Shown here piece by piece: positions 1-6,687 of a DNA stretch of 64,000 nucleotides. Origin of the DNA: an uncultured Eubacteriales bacterium (GTDB lineage Bacteria; Bacillota; Clostridia; Oscillospirales; Acutalibacteraceae); assembly GCA_934486705.1 (NCBI GenBank), contig CAKSQS010000001.1, forward strand, positions 97,886-161,885, written 5' to 3'. Position 1 is the stretch's first letter; each line of letters begins with the position of its first letter. Made by a program: the position numbers and the translations under genes. The notes beneath the pieces were generated by a model. That model made no database searches and was not told the origin of the DNA. It worked only from the letters and a program-made list of their open reading frames with translations.

Positions 1-2
1 TG

Positions 3-452
3 AAATTGTTATTGCAGAAGAACATAGAAGATCTTATTTTAAATGAGGGTGTTACCCGCTTTATTTCGGGTATGGGGCTTGGTGCGGAGACCTGTTTTGC
101 GGAAATTGTTCTTGAATTGCGGGACGAGAAGTATCCGGAGATAACGCTGGAAGCGGCTATTCCGTATGAGACGCAGGCGGAGCACCGGACAGAGACGCAG
201 AGAGACCGCTATTACTCGGTTTTAAGCTGCTGCGATAAGGAGACCATGCTCCAAACTCACTATACGGATGATTGTATGCAGCGCCGCAACAGATATATGA
301 CGGATAAATGCGATTATCTCATTGCGGTGTGCGGCGGCTCGGGGGCTATCGGCTCTGCCGCCGCATATGCCGCGGAGAAGGGCAAAAAGGTTATTCAAAT
401 AGACCCCCGGGCTCTTGAAAACAGCGAGGCGGAGAAAAGCCTGTATGCATAA
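3..452 (+). CDS. SLOG-fold (DUF1273/YpsA-like) protein, 5' end cut by window
   Basis: The reading frame is open to the left edge, so the start lies outside the window; the TTG at 6 has no visible ribosome binding site. The visible 148 residues contain a glycine-rich GMGLGAETCFAEIV segment, a conserved QRDRYYSVLS region, and a C-terminal DYLIAVCGGSGAIGSAAAYA segment. This layout is that of SLOG-superfamily Rossmann-like proteins such as DUF1273/YpsA, which are predicted to bind nucleotides or ADP-ribose-like ligands. The exact ligand cannot be told. A second, divergent SLOG protein lies at 20657-21109. The following csoR gene has its own promoter, so the two are probably not one operon. Confidence 0.7.
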   Translation, partial: KLLLQKNIEDLILNEGVTRFISGMGLGAETCFAEIVLELRDEKYPEITLEAAIPYETQAEHRTETQRDRYYSVLSCCDKETMLQTHYTDDCMQRRNRYMTDKCDYLIAVCGGSGAIGSAAAYAAEKGKKVIQIDPRALENSEAEKSLYA

Positions 453-491
453 TGCGGGTAAACCGTGCCTAATGGCGGAAGTAATGGTGTA

Positions 492-520
492 TTGACAAAA
501 TAAACCCCGTACGGTATAAT
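492..520 (+). promoter_or_regulatory. sigma-A promoter of csoR with operator palindrome in spacer
   Basis: TTGACA at 492-497 and TATAAT at 515-520 are separated by exactly 17 bases. The palindrome CCGTACGG (507-514) sits in the spacer inside the wider ACCCCGTACGGT, resembling the C/G-rich dyads bound by CsoR-family repressors. Autoregulation by the downstream repressor is inferred. Confidence 0.75.
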
Positions 521-554
521 TACATATGCCATTAACGGTACGGGAGTTGTGTTT

Positions 555-830
555 ATGAAGCAATGTATGGATTCCGAAAACCTGCACCGCAGACTGAAAA
601 AAATTATCGGTCAGGTACAGGCAATAGACAGAATGATTGATGAAGATGTGCCCTGCGAGGATGTTTTGGCACAGATAAATGCTGCCAAATCCGCCCTGCA
701 CGGATGCGGCAAGGTTGTATTGGAGGGTCATATCAAGCACTGCGTTCGCGACGGCATTGAGCACGGCGATGCAGATAAAACCATTGAAAGCTTTACTAAA
801 GCGGTAGAGCGATTTTCCAATATGGGATAA
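555..830 (+). CDS. csoR: CsoR-family metal-sensing transcriptional repressor
   Basis: A 91-residue all-helical repressor of the CsoR/FrmR (DUF156) family. The copper-sensing triad of CsoR is visible as C34 (VPCEDV), H59 and C63 (EGHIKHC), so a Cu(I) sensor is the best reading; Zn/Ni or sulfur-responsive relatives lack this full pattern. The ATG at 555 is chosen because GGGAG at 542-546 lies eight bases upstream; the GTG at 549 would be too close. The gene ends in a hairpin terminator and is followed immediately by the promoter of a P1B ATPase carrying similar palindromes. The family acts by releasing DNA when metal binds, so the ATPase is probably derepressed by metal. Confidence 0.9.
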   Translation: MKQCMDSENLHRRLKKIIGQVQAIDRMIDEDVPCEDVLAQINAAKSALHGCGKVVLEGHIKHCVRDGIEHGDADKTIESFTKAVERFSNMG

Positions 831-838
831 ATTTAAAA

Positions 839-862
839 AAGCAACCGAAAGGTTGCTTTTTC
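839..862 (+). terminator. intrinsic terminator after csoR
   Basis: The stem AGCAACC (840-846) pairs with GGTTGCT (851-857) around a GAAA tetraloop and is followed by a T-run. The next promoter's -35 begins at 865, so csoR and the ATPase gene are separate transcription units. Confidence 0.85.
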
Positions 863-864
863 TC

Positions 865-917
865 TTGACAAAGTATACCCATATGGGTATAATATACATA
901 TACCCCCTAAGGTATAG
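865..917 (+). promoter_or_regulatory. promoter and CsoR-type operators of the metal ATPase gene
   Basis: TTGACA at 865-870 and TATAAT at 888-893 are 17 bases apart. An 18-base perfect palindrome, TATACCCATATGGGTATA at 874-891, fills the spacer and overlaps the -10. A second, imperfect dyad ATACC...AGGTAT lies at about 899-915, between the -10 and the ribosome binding site. Both have the TACCC...GGGTA character of known CsoR sites. Repression by the adjacent csoR product is inferred. Confidence 0.8.
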
Positions 918-932
918 AAAAGAGGCAGATAT

Positions 933-3026
933 ATGAAATCATTTATCAGTAGGCTTGAGCATCTGTTGGGTCTCGGCGGTATTAAGAAGGATATTATTTT
1001 CCTTGTAATATCAGGGGCAGCCGTTATTTGCAGCTTGCTCAAATTCCAACCGTTTCCGTTTGATATAGCCTGGGTGGCAATTATACTTTGCGGCGTACCC
1101 ATAGTTTTGGAGGCGGTTATCGGTCTGGTTACCGCCTTTGATATTAAGGCGGATGTGCTGGTTTCCCTGGCACTTATTGCTTCGGTGTGCATAGGTCAGG
1201 ATTTTGCCGCGGGTGAGGTTGCGTTTATTATGCAGCTCGGCGGGCTGCCTGAAGAGCTGACCGTTTTAAAGGCGAGGGCGGGCATTGAAAAGCTCGTTCA
1301 CCTGACGCCCCGCACCGCGCGTGTTATAAGAAACGGTAATGAAGAAAGCATTCCGGCAGAGCAGGTCAGGGCGGGAGACCGCATTTGGGTATTGCCCGGA
1401 GAAAGCATTCCGGTAGACGGCGTAATTGTTTTCGGGCAGACATCCGTAAATCAGGCGGTTATGACGGGCGAATCTCTCCCTGTTGATAAGGCGGTGGGCG
1501 ATACCGTGTCGAGCGGTACGGTAAACCAGTTCGGCGCTTTTGAAATGGAAGCGACAAGGGTAGGGGAGGACAGCTCCATTCAACGTATGATTCGCTTGGT
1601 GCAGTCTGCTGACGCGGGCAAAGCCAAAATTGTGGGTATTGCGGACCGCTTTGCAACCTGGGTTGTGGCTATTGCGCTTGCGGCGGCTGTTCTTACATGG
1701 ATTGTAAGCGGTCAGATTATTCGCGCGGTTACTATTTTGGTCGTTTTTTGCCCCTGCGCATTGGTGCTGGCTACGCCTACCGCTATTATGGCGGCTATCG
1801 GCAATGCTACAAAGCACGGTTTTCTTGTACGTGAGGGCGACGCATTGGAGCGGTTGGCGAGTGCAAGGATAATTGCTTTTGACAAAACCGGCACGCTGAC
1901 ATACGGTAAGCCTAAGGTTGCGGCGGTGGTATGCACGGCAAACGGATTGGAAAAGAACGGGCTTTACCGTTTGGCAGCCTCGGCAGAGCAGCTTTCAGAG
2001 CATCCGTTGGGGAAAGCGATTATAAGCTGTTACAAAAAAGAAAATTCGGCATCGCTTTTTGCGGCGGATAATTTCCGAATGATTCCCGGCAGGGGGGTAA
2101 GCGCTGCGGTTGACGGCAAGGCGGTTCTTGCGGGGAATGCGGAATTGCTGACAGACTGCGGAATAACAGTGCCGAGAGCCGTCGGCGCGGAGGATTACAT
2201 ACGTCGTGGCTGTACGGTTATATATATTGCCGTAAACGGGGAATTTGCCGGATATATTGCATTATCGGATACATTGCGGGAAGACATTGTAGTAACTATT
2301 GATTCGATTGCGGCGCTCGGAGTTACACCGGTTCTTTTGACGGGCGACCGCGAAAATGCGGCGAACACTATTGCGGAAAAACTGCATATAGGAACGGTTC
2401 GCGCAGAATGCCTGCCCGAAGATAAACTGAATTATATAAAAGAATATCAGGGCAGGGGTATGCCGGTGTGTATGATAGGGGACGGAATTAACGATGCTCC
2501 GGCGCTGAAAACAGCGGATGTGGGTATTGCTATGGGCGGCGTCGGCAGTGATATTGCCGTAGATGCAGCCGATATTGCGTTGGTGGATGACGAGGTTAAG
2601 GAGCTGCCGCACCTGATTGCCCTATCCAAGCGTATGTTGGCAACTATAAAGCTTAATATGACGTTTTCAATGGTTCTTAATTTTGCGGCGGTTGTTCTTG
2701 CGATCATAGGCGTGCTGAACCCTGTGGTGGGTGCGCTTGTTCATAACGCGGGCTCGGTGCTCGTTATTACAAATTCTGCATTTTTGCTTAAGCTGAGGCG
2801 AGCGAAACCGTATGGAGTTCGGCTCGCCTCGGCTTTAGAGGAGGGAAAAATAATGCTTACTAAAATTATCGGTCTTATTATAGGAATATTGGTTCTCGGC
2901 GCGGGTATATATTACCTTGTTAAAGAGAAAAATGATAAAGAGTCAAGGAAAATATACACGGTTGTCAGTGTAATAGGCGGCATAGTAACGCTTGCCTGCA
3001 TTCTTTTGATAATTTTTCAAAATTAA
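933..3026 (+). CDS. heavy-metal translocating P1B-type ATPase (probable copper exporter)
   Basis: A 697-residue P-type ATPase that should use ATP to export a soft metal across the membrane. Visible marks are the CPC metal site in a membrane helix (C273, C275), the phosphorylation motif DKTGTLT (D317), the P1B HP motif SEHPLG (H357), GDGINDAP (from G516), and HNAGS...NS near H604 in the last core helix. There is no N-terminal heavy-metal-associated domain with CxxC. Adjacency to a Cu-type CsoR argues for copper, but the class could also move other metals. From about residue 625 the frame continues into an extra tail with two membrane helices. Within it, M641 (ATG 2853) follows its own GGAGGG ribosome binding site and a hairpin, so a separate 57-residue product is possible. 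AGAGG at 921-925 supports the start. Confidence 0.9.
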   Translation: MKSFISRLEHLLGLGGIKKDIIFLVISGAAVICSLLKFQPFPFDIAWVAIILCGVPIVLEAVIGLVTAFDIKADVLVSLALIASVCIGQDFAAGEVAFIMQLGGLPEELTVLKARAGIEKLVHLTPRTARVIRNGNEESIPAEQVRAGDRIWVLPGESIPVDGVIVFGQTSVNQAVMTGESLPVDKAVGDTVSSGTVNQFGAFEMEATRVGEDSSIQRMIRLVQSADAGKAKIVGIADRFATWVVAIALAAAVLTWIVSGQIIRAVTILVVFCPCALVLATPTAIMAAIGNATKHGFLVREGDALERLASARIIAFDKTGTLTYGKPKVAAVVCTANGLEKNGLYRLAASAEQLSEHPLGKAIISCYKKENSASLFAADNFRMIPGRGVSAAVDGKAVLAGNAELLTDCGITVPRAVGAEDYIRRGCTVIYIAVNGEFAGYIALSDTLREDIVVTIDSIAALGVTPVLLTGDRENAANTIAEKLHIGTVRAECLPEDKLNYIKEYQGRGMPVCMIGDGINDAPALKTADVGIAMGGVGSDIAVDAADIALVDDEVKELPHLIALSKRMLATIKLNMTFSMVLNFAAVVLAIIGVLNPVVGALVHNAGSVLVITNSAFLLKLRRAKPYGVRLASALEEGKIMLTKIIGLIIGILVLGAGIYYLVKEKNDKESRKIYTVVSVIGGIVTLACILLIIFQN
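2853..3026 (+). CDS. possible internal in-frame small membrane protein (57 aa)
   Basis: ATG at 2853 is in frame with the P-type ATPase (codon 641) and is preceded by GAGGAGGG at 2838-2845, a better ribosome binding site than that of many genes here. The product would be 57 residues: a membrane helix, the charged stretch KEKNDKESRK, and a second helix. A hairpin (GAGGCGAGC 2795-2803 with GCTCGCCTC 2822-2830) lies just upstream, as expected of an intergenic region. It may be an independent small protein, an ATPase tail, or both. Function unknown. Confidence 0.4.
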   Translation: MLTKIIGLIIGILVLGAGIYYLVKEKNDKESRKIYTVVSVIGGIVTLACILLIIFQN

Positions 3027-3061
3027 AATTCCGAGCGAAAAAGACATAAACATAAACGAAT

Positions 3062-3100
3062 CCCCACTGTTTCGGCAAGCCGAAACAGTGGGGAGCTTTT
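3062..3100. terminator. strong hairpin terminator between convergent genes
   Basis: A 15-base-pair stem (3062-3076 with 3079-3093, CCCCACTGTTTCGGC and its complement) is followed by GCTTTT on the plus strand. It lies between the ends of the convergent ATPase and prs genes and could serve both. Confidence 0.8.
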
Positions 3101-3116
3101 GATTTAATGTATATTT

Positions 3117-4247
3117 TTATTTATCCTGTCCGTATTTCGCAACTATCTTCTTAATACGGTCTACAGGGTCTAAGAGGCTGCTTATGGAGTTATCGTAATT
3201 GAGGGTCTCAACAAGCAATGCTATATATTTTGACATATTAACGCTGCAATACCATTCGCGGTCAAGCAGCTCCTGCGGCTGATAAATAAGGTTGGTGGTG
3301 AATATTTTATCTATCTTGCCATCGGCATAGTATTGGTCGAACTTTTCAAAGCCCTCAACAAAGAGACCGAAGGTTGAGAAAATAAATATTCTGCCCGCGC
3401 CCTTTTCTTTAAGCTTTGCGGCTATATCGAGCATTGATTCGCCCGAGGAGATCATATCGTCAACCAAAATAAGGTCCTTGCCGGTTATATCGTTTCCGAG
3501 GAACTCGTGCGCCTCAATCGGGTTTCTGCCGTTTACTATTACGGAATAATTGCGGCGCTTGTAGAACATACCGAGGTCAAGCCCCAAAACGGAGGAGTAA
3601 TAAATGCAGCGACCCATACCGCCCTCATCGGGGGAAACTATCATTGTGTGGTCGCGGTCGAGCTTAATATCGGGAACGGTTTTTAAAAGAGCTTTTATCA
3701 TTTGGTAAGCTGCCTGAACGTTATCAAAGCCGTCAAGCGGGATTGCGTTGTTAACGCGGGGGTCGTGCGCGTCGAATGTGACGATATTTTTAACGCCCAT
3801 TGCCACAAGCTCCTGCAGTGCCATTGCGCAGTCCATAGATTCGCGGGTGGTTCTTCTGTGCTGCCTGCCCTCGTACAGCATAGGCATTATAACGGTTATT
3901 CTTCTCGCCTTGCCGCCGAGCGCCGCTATTATACGCTTTAAATCCTGGTAGTGGTCGTCAGGGCTCATGGGAACGGTCTGACCGTACATCTTGTAGGTTA
4001 CGCTGTAATTAAAGCAATCGCAAAGAATGTAAGCGTCAAGCCCGCGCGCCGTGTGCTTTAAAACCGCCTTTGCCTCGCCCGTTCCGAAACGCGGGCAGTT
4101 AGCCGAAACCACAAAGGATTCGTCATCCGGAATATTTCGCCATTGCTTTAAGTAATAGTCCACCTGTGAAGCAATGTCCTCGCAGCCGCGCATGCTTATC
4201 AGCGCCAAATCCCCGAAAGGGGTGTGCTTAAAATTGATACTTGCCAT
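3117..4247 (-). CDS. prs: ribose-phosphate pyrophosphokinase (PRPP synthetase)
   Basis: A 376-residue protein of the phosphoribosyltransferase fold. It would make PRPP from ribose 5-phosphate and ATP for purine, pyrimidine, histidine, tryptophan and NAD synthesis. The PRPP-binding loop DLILVDDMISSGESM is at about residues 258-272, and the metal/ATP-side segments MLYEGRQHRRT and VTFDAHDPRV are in the usual order. It is longer than the ordinary 315-residue Prs and belongs to a longer form often seen in Clostridia. The ATG is preceded by GGAGGG. The gene stands alone, divergent from the rimP operon, with an AT-rich 240-base region between them. Confidence 0.85.
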   Translation of the reverse strand: MASINFKHTPFGDLALISMRGCEDIASQVDYYLKQWRNIPDDESFVVSANCPRFGTGEAKAVLKHTARGLDAYILCDCFNYSVTYKMYGQTVPMSPDDHYQDLKRIIAALGGKARRITVIMPMLYEGRQHRRTTRESMDCAMALQELVAMGVKNIVTFDAHDPRVNNAIPLDGFDNVQAAYQMIKALLKTVPDIKLDRDHTMIVSPDEGGMGRCIYYSSVLGLDLGMFYKRRNYSVIVNGRNPIEAHEFLGNDITGKDLILVDDMISSGESMLDIAAKLKEKGAGRIFIFSTFGLFVEGFEKFDQYYADGKIDKIFTTNLIYQPQELLDREWYCSVNMSKYIALLVETLNYDNSISSLLDPVDRIKKIVAKYGQDK

Positions 4248-4413
4248 ATAAAAGCCCTCCGTATAAATATTGCTATATCTATTTTATCACAAATCATTCG
4301 ACACAAAAAGACTTTTTTTGAAAAATTTTAAATAATATTTACCGCCTGTTATATCACAAAATTTATAGCATACATATAAAAAAATACATAACGCAATTTT
4401 TTCGAAAAAAAAC

Positions 4414-4442
4414 TTGCAATTTGCTGCGGTACGTGGTATAAT
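4414..4442 (+). promoter_or_regulatory. promoter of the rimP-nusA-infB operon
   Basis: TTGCAA at 4414-4419 and TATAAT at 4437-4442 with a 17-base spacer. It is the only strong plus-strand promoter seen before rimP; the rest of the 4248-4492 gap is AT-rich. Confidence 0.75.
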
Positions 4443-4459
4443 TACTTTACTAAGCAAAG

Positions 4460-4494
4460 AAAGGTGAGTGGGGCGACCCGCTCACTTTTGTTTT
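4460..4494 (+). terminator. leader hairpin resembling an intrinsic terminator (attenuator) before rimP
   Basis: GGTGAGTGGG (4463-4472) pairs with CCCGCTCACT (4477-4486) around a GCGA loop, flanked by an A-run upstream and TTTTGTTTT (4486-4494). It lies between the promoter and the start codon, so it must be bypassed for operon expression. NusA-dependent attenuation of the homologous operon is known in Bacillus subtilis; the same here is inferred. Confidence 0.65.
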
Positions 4495-4516
4495 GCGGGT
4501 AGGGAGCAGTGAAAAA

Positions 4517-4972
4517 ATGGCAAATTCGGCTGAAAGGGTCTACGACCTTATAAAGGACGCGGTAGCGGCAGAGGGCGTTGAGCTGTGGGATGTGCGCTTT
4601 TTAAAAGAGGGCGCTTCGTGGTATTTAAGGGTATTTATTGATAAGCCCGAGGGTATAAGCATTGACGACTGCACGAATGTTTCGCACGCTATAGACCCGA
4701 TTATAGACGAGGCAGACCCGATAGACGTATCGTATTATTTAGAGGTTTGCTCGCCCGGCATTGAGCGGGAGCTGACGCGCCGCAGGCATTATGAGGAATC
4801 GGTGGGAAAAGCGGTTCGCTTAAAGCTTTACAAGGCGTATGACGGCAAAAAGGAGCTTACGGGAACGCTTGAAAACGTGGGCGAAGACAGCATTACGCTG
4901 AATATAGGCACAGACGCGCTCACTGTGGAATTTAAAAATATATCAAAAGCAAATCTTTGTGATTTTGAATAA
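4517..4972 (+). CDS. rimP: ribosome maturation factor RimP
   Basis: A 151-residue RimP, needed for assembly of the 30S subunit (late maturation around S12). The family features are the early GVELWDVRFLKEG segment, FIDKPEGISIDDC, YLEVCSPGIERELT at mid-protein, and a C-terminal SH3-like LTGTLENVGED region. ATG 4517 is preferred over the upstream GTG 4493 because GGGAG at 4502-4506 is well placed and the resulting length fits the family. It is the first gene of the operon, with nusA 16 bases behind it, the conserved bacterial order. Confidence 0.95.
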   Translation: MANSAERVYDLIKDAVAAEGVELWDVRFLKEGASWYLRVFIDKPEGISIDDCTNVSHAIDPIIDEADPIDVSYYLEVCSPGIERELTRRRHYEESVGKAVRLKLYKAYDGKKELTGTLENVGEDSITLNIGTDALTVEFKNISKANLCDFE

Positions 4973-4988
4973 TGGAGGAAAACGGAAA

Positions 4989-6074
4989 ATGGCAGCAAGG
5001 AAAACATCAAAGGCGAAAACCGATAATAACAAGGAGTTTTTTGAGGCATTAAGGCTTATGGAGGAGGAGCGCGGAATACCGCGCGAGTTTATAGCGGATA
5101 AAATAGCCGAGGCAATAGTGGTTGCGGCGCGCAAGGATTACGGCGGGAGCGACATTGTTTCCTGCGTTATTGATACCGAAAAGGAAATTTTTTCCGTAAC
5201 CGCCCGCAAAACGATTGTTGACGAGGTTACCGACCCTTATACCGAAATTTCAAAGGAAGACGCAGCGGCAATCGATCCTTCCTCTTTGGAGCACGGCTTT
5301 ATAGATATAAAGCTTGACCCGAGAAAGTTCGGCAGAGTGGTAGCCCAAAATTCAAAGAATAATTTCCGTCAAGGCGTAAGAGAGGCTGAAAGGGGACAGG
5401 TACTTGCAGAGTTCCAGAGCCACAACCGCGAGCTTGTAACGGCGGTGGTTCAGCGAATAGACCCCAAAACCGGCAACGCCATACTTACAATAGGCTCAAA
5501 CGAGGCAACCCTGCCCAAAACCGAACAAGTGCCCGATGAGGTGCTGACAGAGGGCGACCATATAAAGGTGTATGTGGTGGACGTAAAGGAAACCGAGCGC
5601 GGAGCGAGAATAATGCTTTCCCGCACACACCCCTGCCTTGTAAAGCGTTTGTTTGAAACGGAAGTACCCGAAATATTTGACGGTACTATCGAGATAAAAT
5701 CGGTATCGCGCCAGGCAGGCTCAAGAACAAAGCTTGCAGTATGGTCCGCAAACCCCGAAATTGACGCCGTGGGCGCATGCATAGGTCCGAGAGGGGCGCG
5801 CGTTAATAAGATAGTTGAGGAATTGGCGGGCGAAAAGATAGACATTGTAAAATACAGCGACGACCCGCACGAGTTTGTAGCCGAGGCGCTTTCTCCCGCA
5901 AAGGTAGTATCGGTTGAAATTGAAAGCGAAGACCCGAAGGTTTGCAAGGTAAGCGTACCCGAATCGCAGCTGTCGCTTGCAATAGGCAATAAGGGGCAGA
6001 ACGTAAGGCTTGCCGCAAAGCTTACCGGCTGGAAGATAGACATTCATCCCGAAAGCGGATTTTTCGGCGAATAA
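4989..6074 (+). CDS. nusA: transcription elongation/termination factor NusA
   Basis: A 361-residue NusA that binds RNA polymerase and promotes pausing and intrinsic termination. It shows the N-terminal polymerase-binding domain (about 1-125), an S1 domain, and two KH domains with GPRGARVNKI and GNKGQNVRLA. The C-terminal acidic repeats of proteobacterial NusA are absent, as is normal for Firmicutes. The ATG at 4989 follows GGAGG at 4974-4978. It probably also controls its own operon through the leader hairpin at 4460-4494 (inferred). Confidence 0.97.
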   Translation: MAARKTSKAKTDNNKEFFEALRLMEEERGIPREFIADKIAEAIVVAARKDYGGSDIVSCVIDTEKEIFSVTARKTIVDEVTDPYTEISKEDAAAIDPSSLEHGFIDIKLDPRKFGRVVAQNSKNNFRQGVREAERGQVLAEFQSHNRELVTAVVQRIDPKTGNAILTIGSNEATLPKTEQVPDEVLTEGDHIKVYVVDVKETERGARIMLSRTHPCLVKRLFETEVPEIFDGTIEIKSVSRQAGSRTKLAVWSANPEIDAVGACIGPRGARVNKIVEELAGEKIDIVKYSDDPHEFVAEALSPAKVVSVEIESEDPKVCKVSVPESQLSLAIGNKGQNVRLAAKLTGWKIDIHPESGFFGE

Positions 6075-6098
6075 GCAGTTGAAAGGAGTCTTTAAGCT

Positions 6099-6371
6099 AT
6101 GGGGAGCGGAAAGATACCTATGCGAATGTGCACCGGCTGCCGCGAGATGAAACCGAAACGCGAGCTTATGCGCATTGTAAAAACGCCGAGCGGCGAAATA
6201 AAAGCGGACGCTACGGGAAAGCTGAACGGCAGAGGGGCGTATATATGCAAATCGCCCGAGTGCCTTAAAAAAGCAAGAAAATCCGGGGCGCTGCAAAGGG
6301 CGTTCGGGGAAAACGTGCCCGACGGCGTTTGGGAGACAATTGAAACGGAGCTGCCGGACAGTGAAAAATAA
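6099..6371 (+). CDS. ylxR: YlxR-family RNA-binding protein (RnpM)
   Basis: A 90-residue YlxR with the family signature PMRMCTGCREMKPKRELMRI near the N terminus and GRGAYIC in the middle. YlxR (RnpM) has been reported to bind RNase P RNA and modulate its activity in Firmicutes. GGAG lies upstream of the ATG at 6099. It sits in its conserved place between nusA and ylxQ. Confidence 0.93.
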   Translation: MGSGKIPMRMCTGCREMKPKRELMRIVKTPSGEIKADATGKLNGRGAYICKSPECLKKARKSGALQRAFGENVPDGVWETIETELPDSEK

Positions 6372-6687
6372 ACTTTTGACTTTACTGGGCTTTGCGGCAA
6401 AATCGGGGAATTTGAGCTACGGTATGGCTAAAGCGAAAGAGTCGCTTGCAAAGAGGAAAGCAAAGCTTGCCGTGAGTGCTGCGGATGTATCCGAAAAAAG
6501 CCGCAAGGAAATAGGTTTCTTTTGTGAAAAGCATAATGTTAAGCTGATTGTGCTTGAGGGCTTTGATATATTGACCGTGTCGGACGCTGTCGGTCGGAGA
6601 TGCGGAATTTTAACAATAAACGACAGCGGTTTTGCCGACGCTTTTTTAAAGGCGTACGTTGAAGGAGGAAAAGCTAATGACGAATAA
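6361..6687 (+). CDS. ylxQ: YlxQ, L7Ae-family putative ribosomal protein
   Basis: A 108-residue L7Ae/L30e-fold protein expected to bind kink-turn RNA. The family segment [20 protein letters not shown] starts near residue 9. GTG 6361 is chosen as start: it overlaps the last 11 bases of ylxR, has GGAG upstream at 6347-6350, and gives the usual N terminus [16 protein letters not shown]. The end overlaps the start of infB by 11 bases, so translation of all three genes is probably coupled. Confidence 0.88.
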   Translation: MKNKLLTLLGFAAKSGNLSYGMAKAKESLAKRKAKLAVSAADVSEKSRKEIGFFCEKHNVKLIVLEGFDILTVSDAVGRRCGILTINDSGFADAFLKAYVEGGKANDE

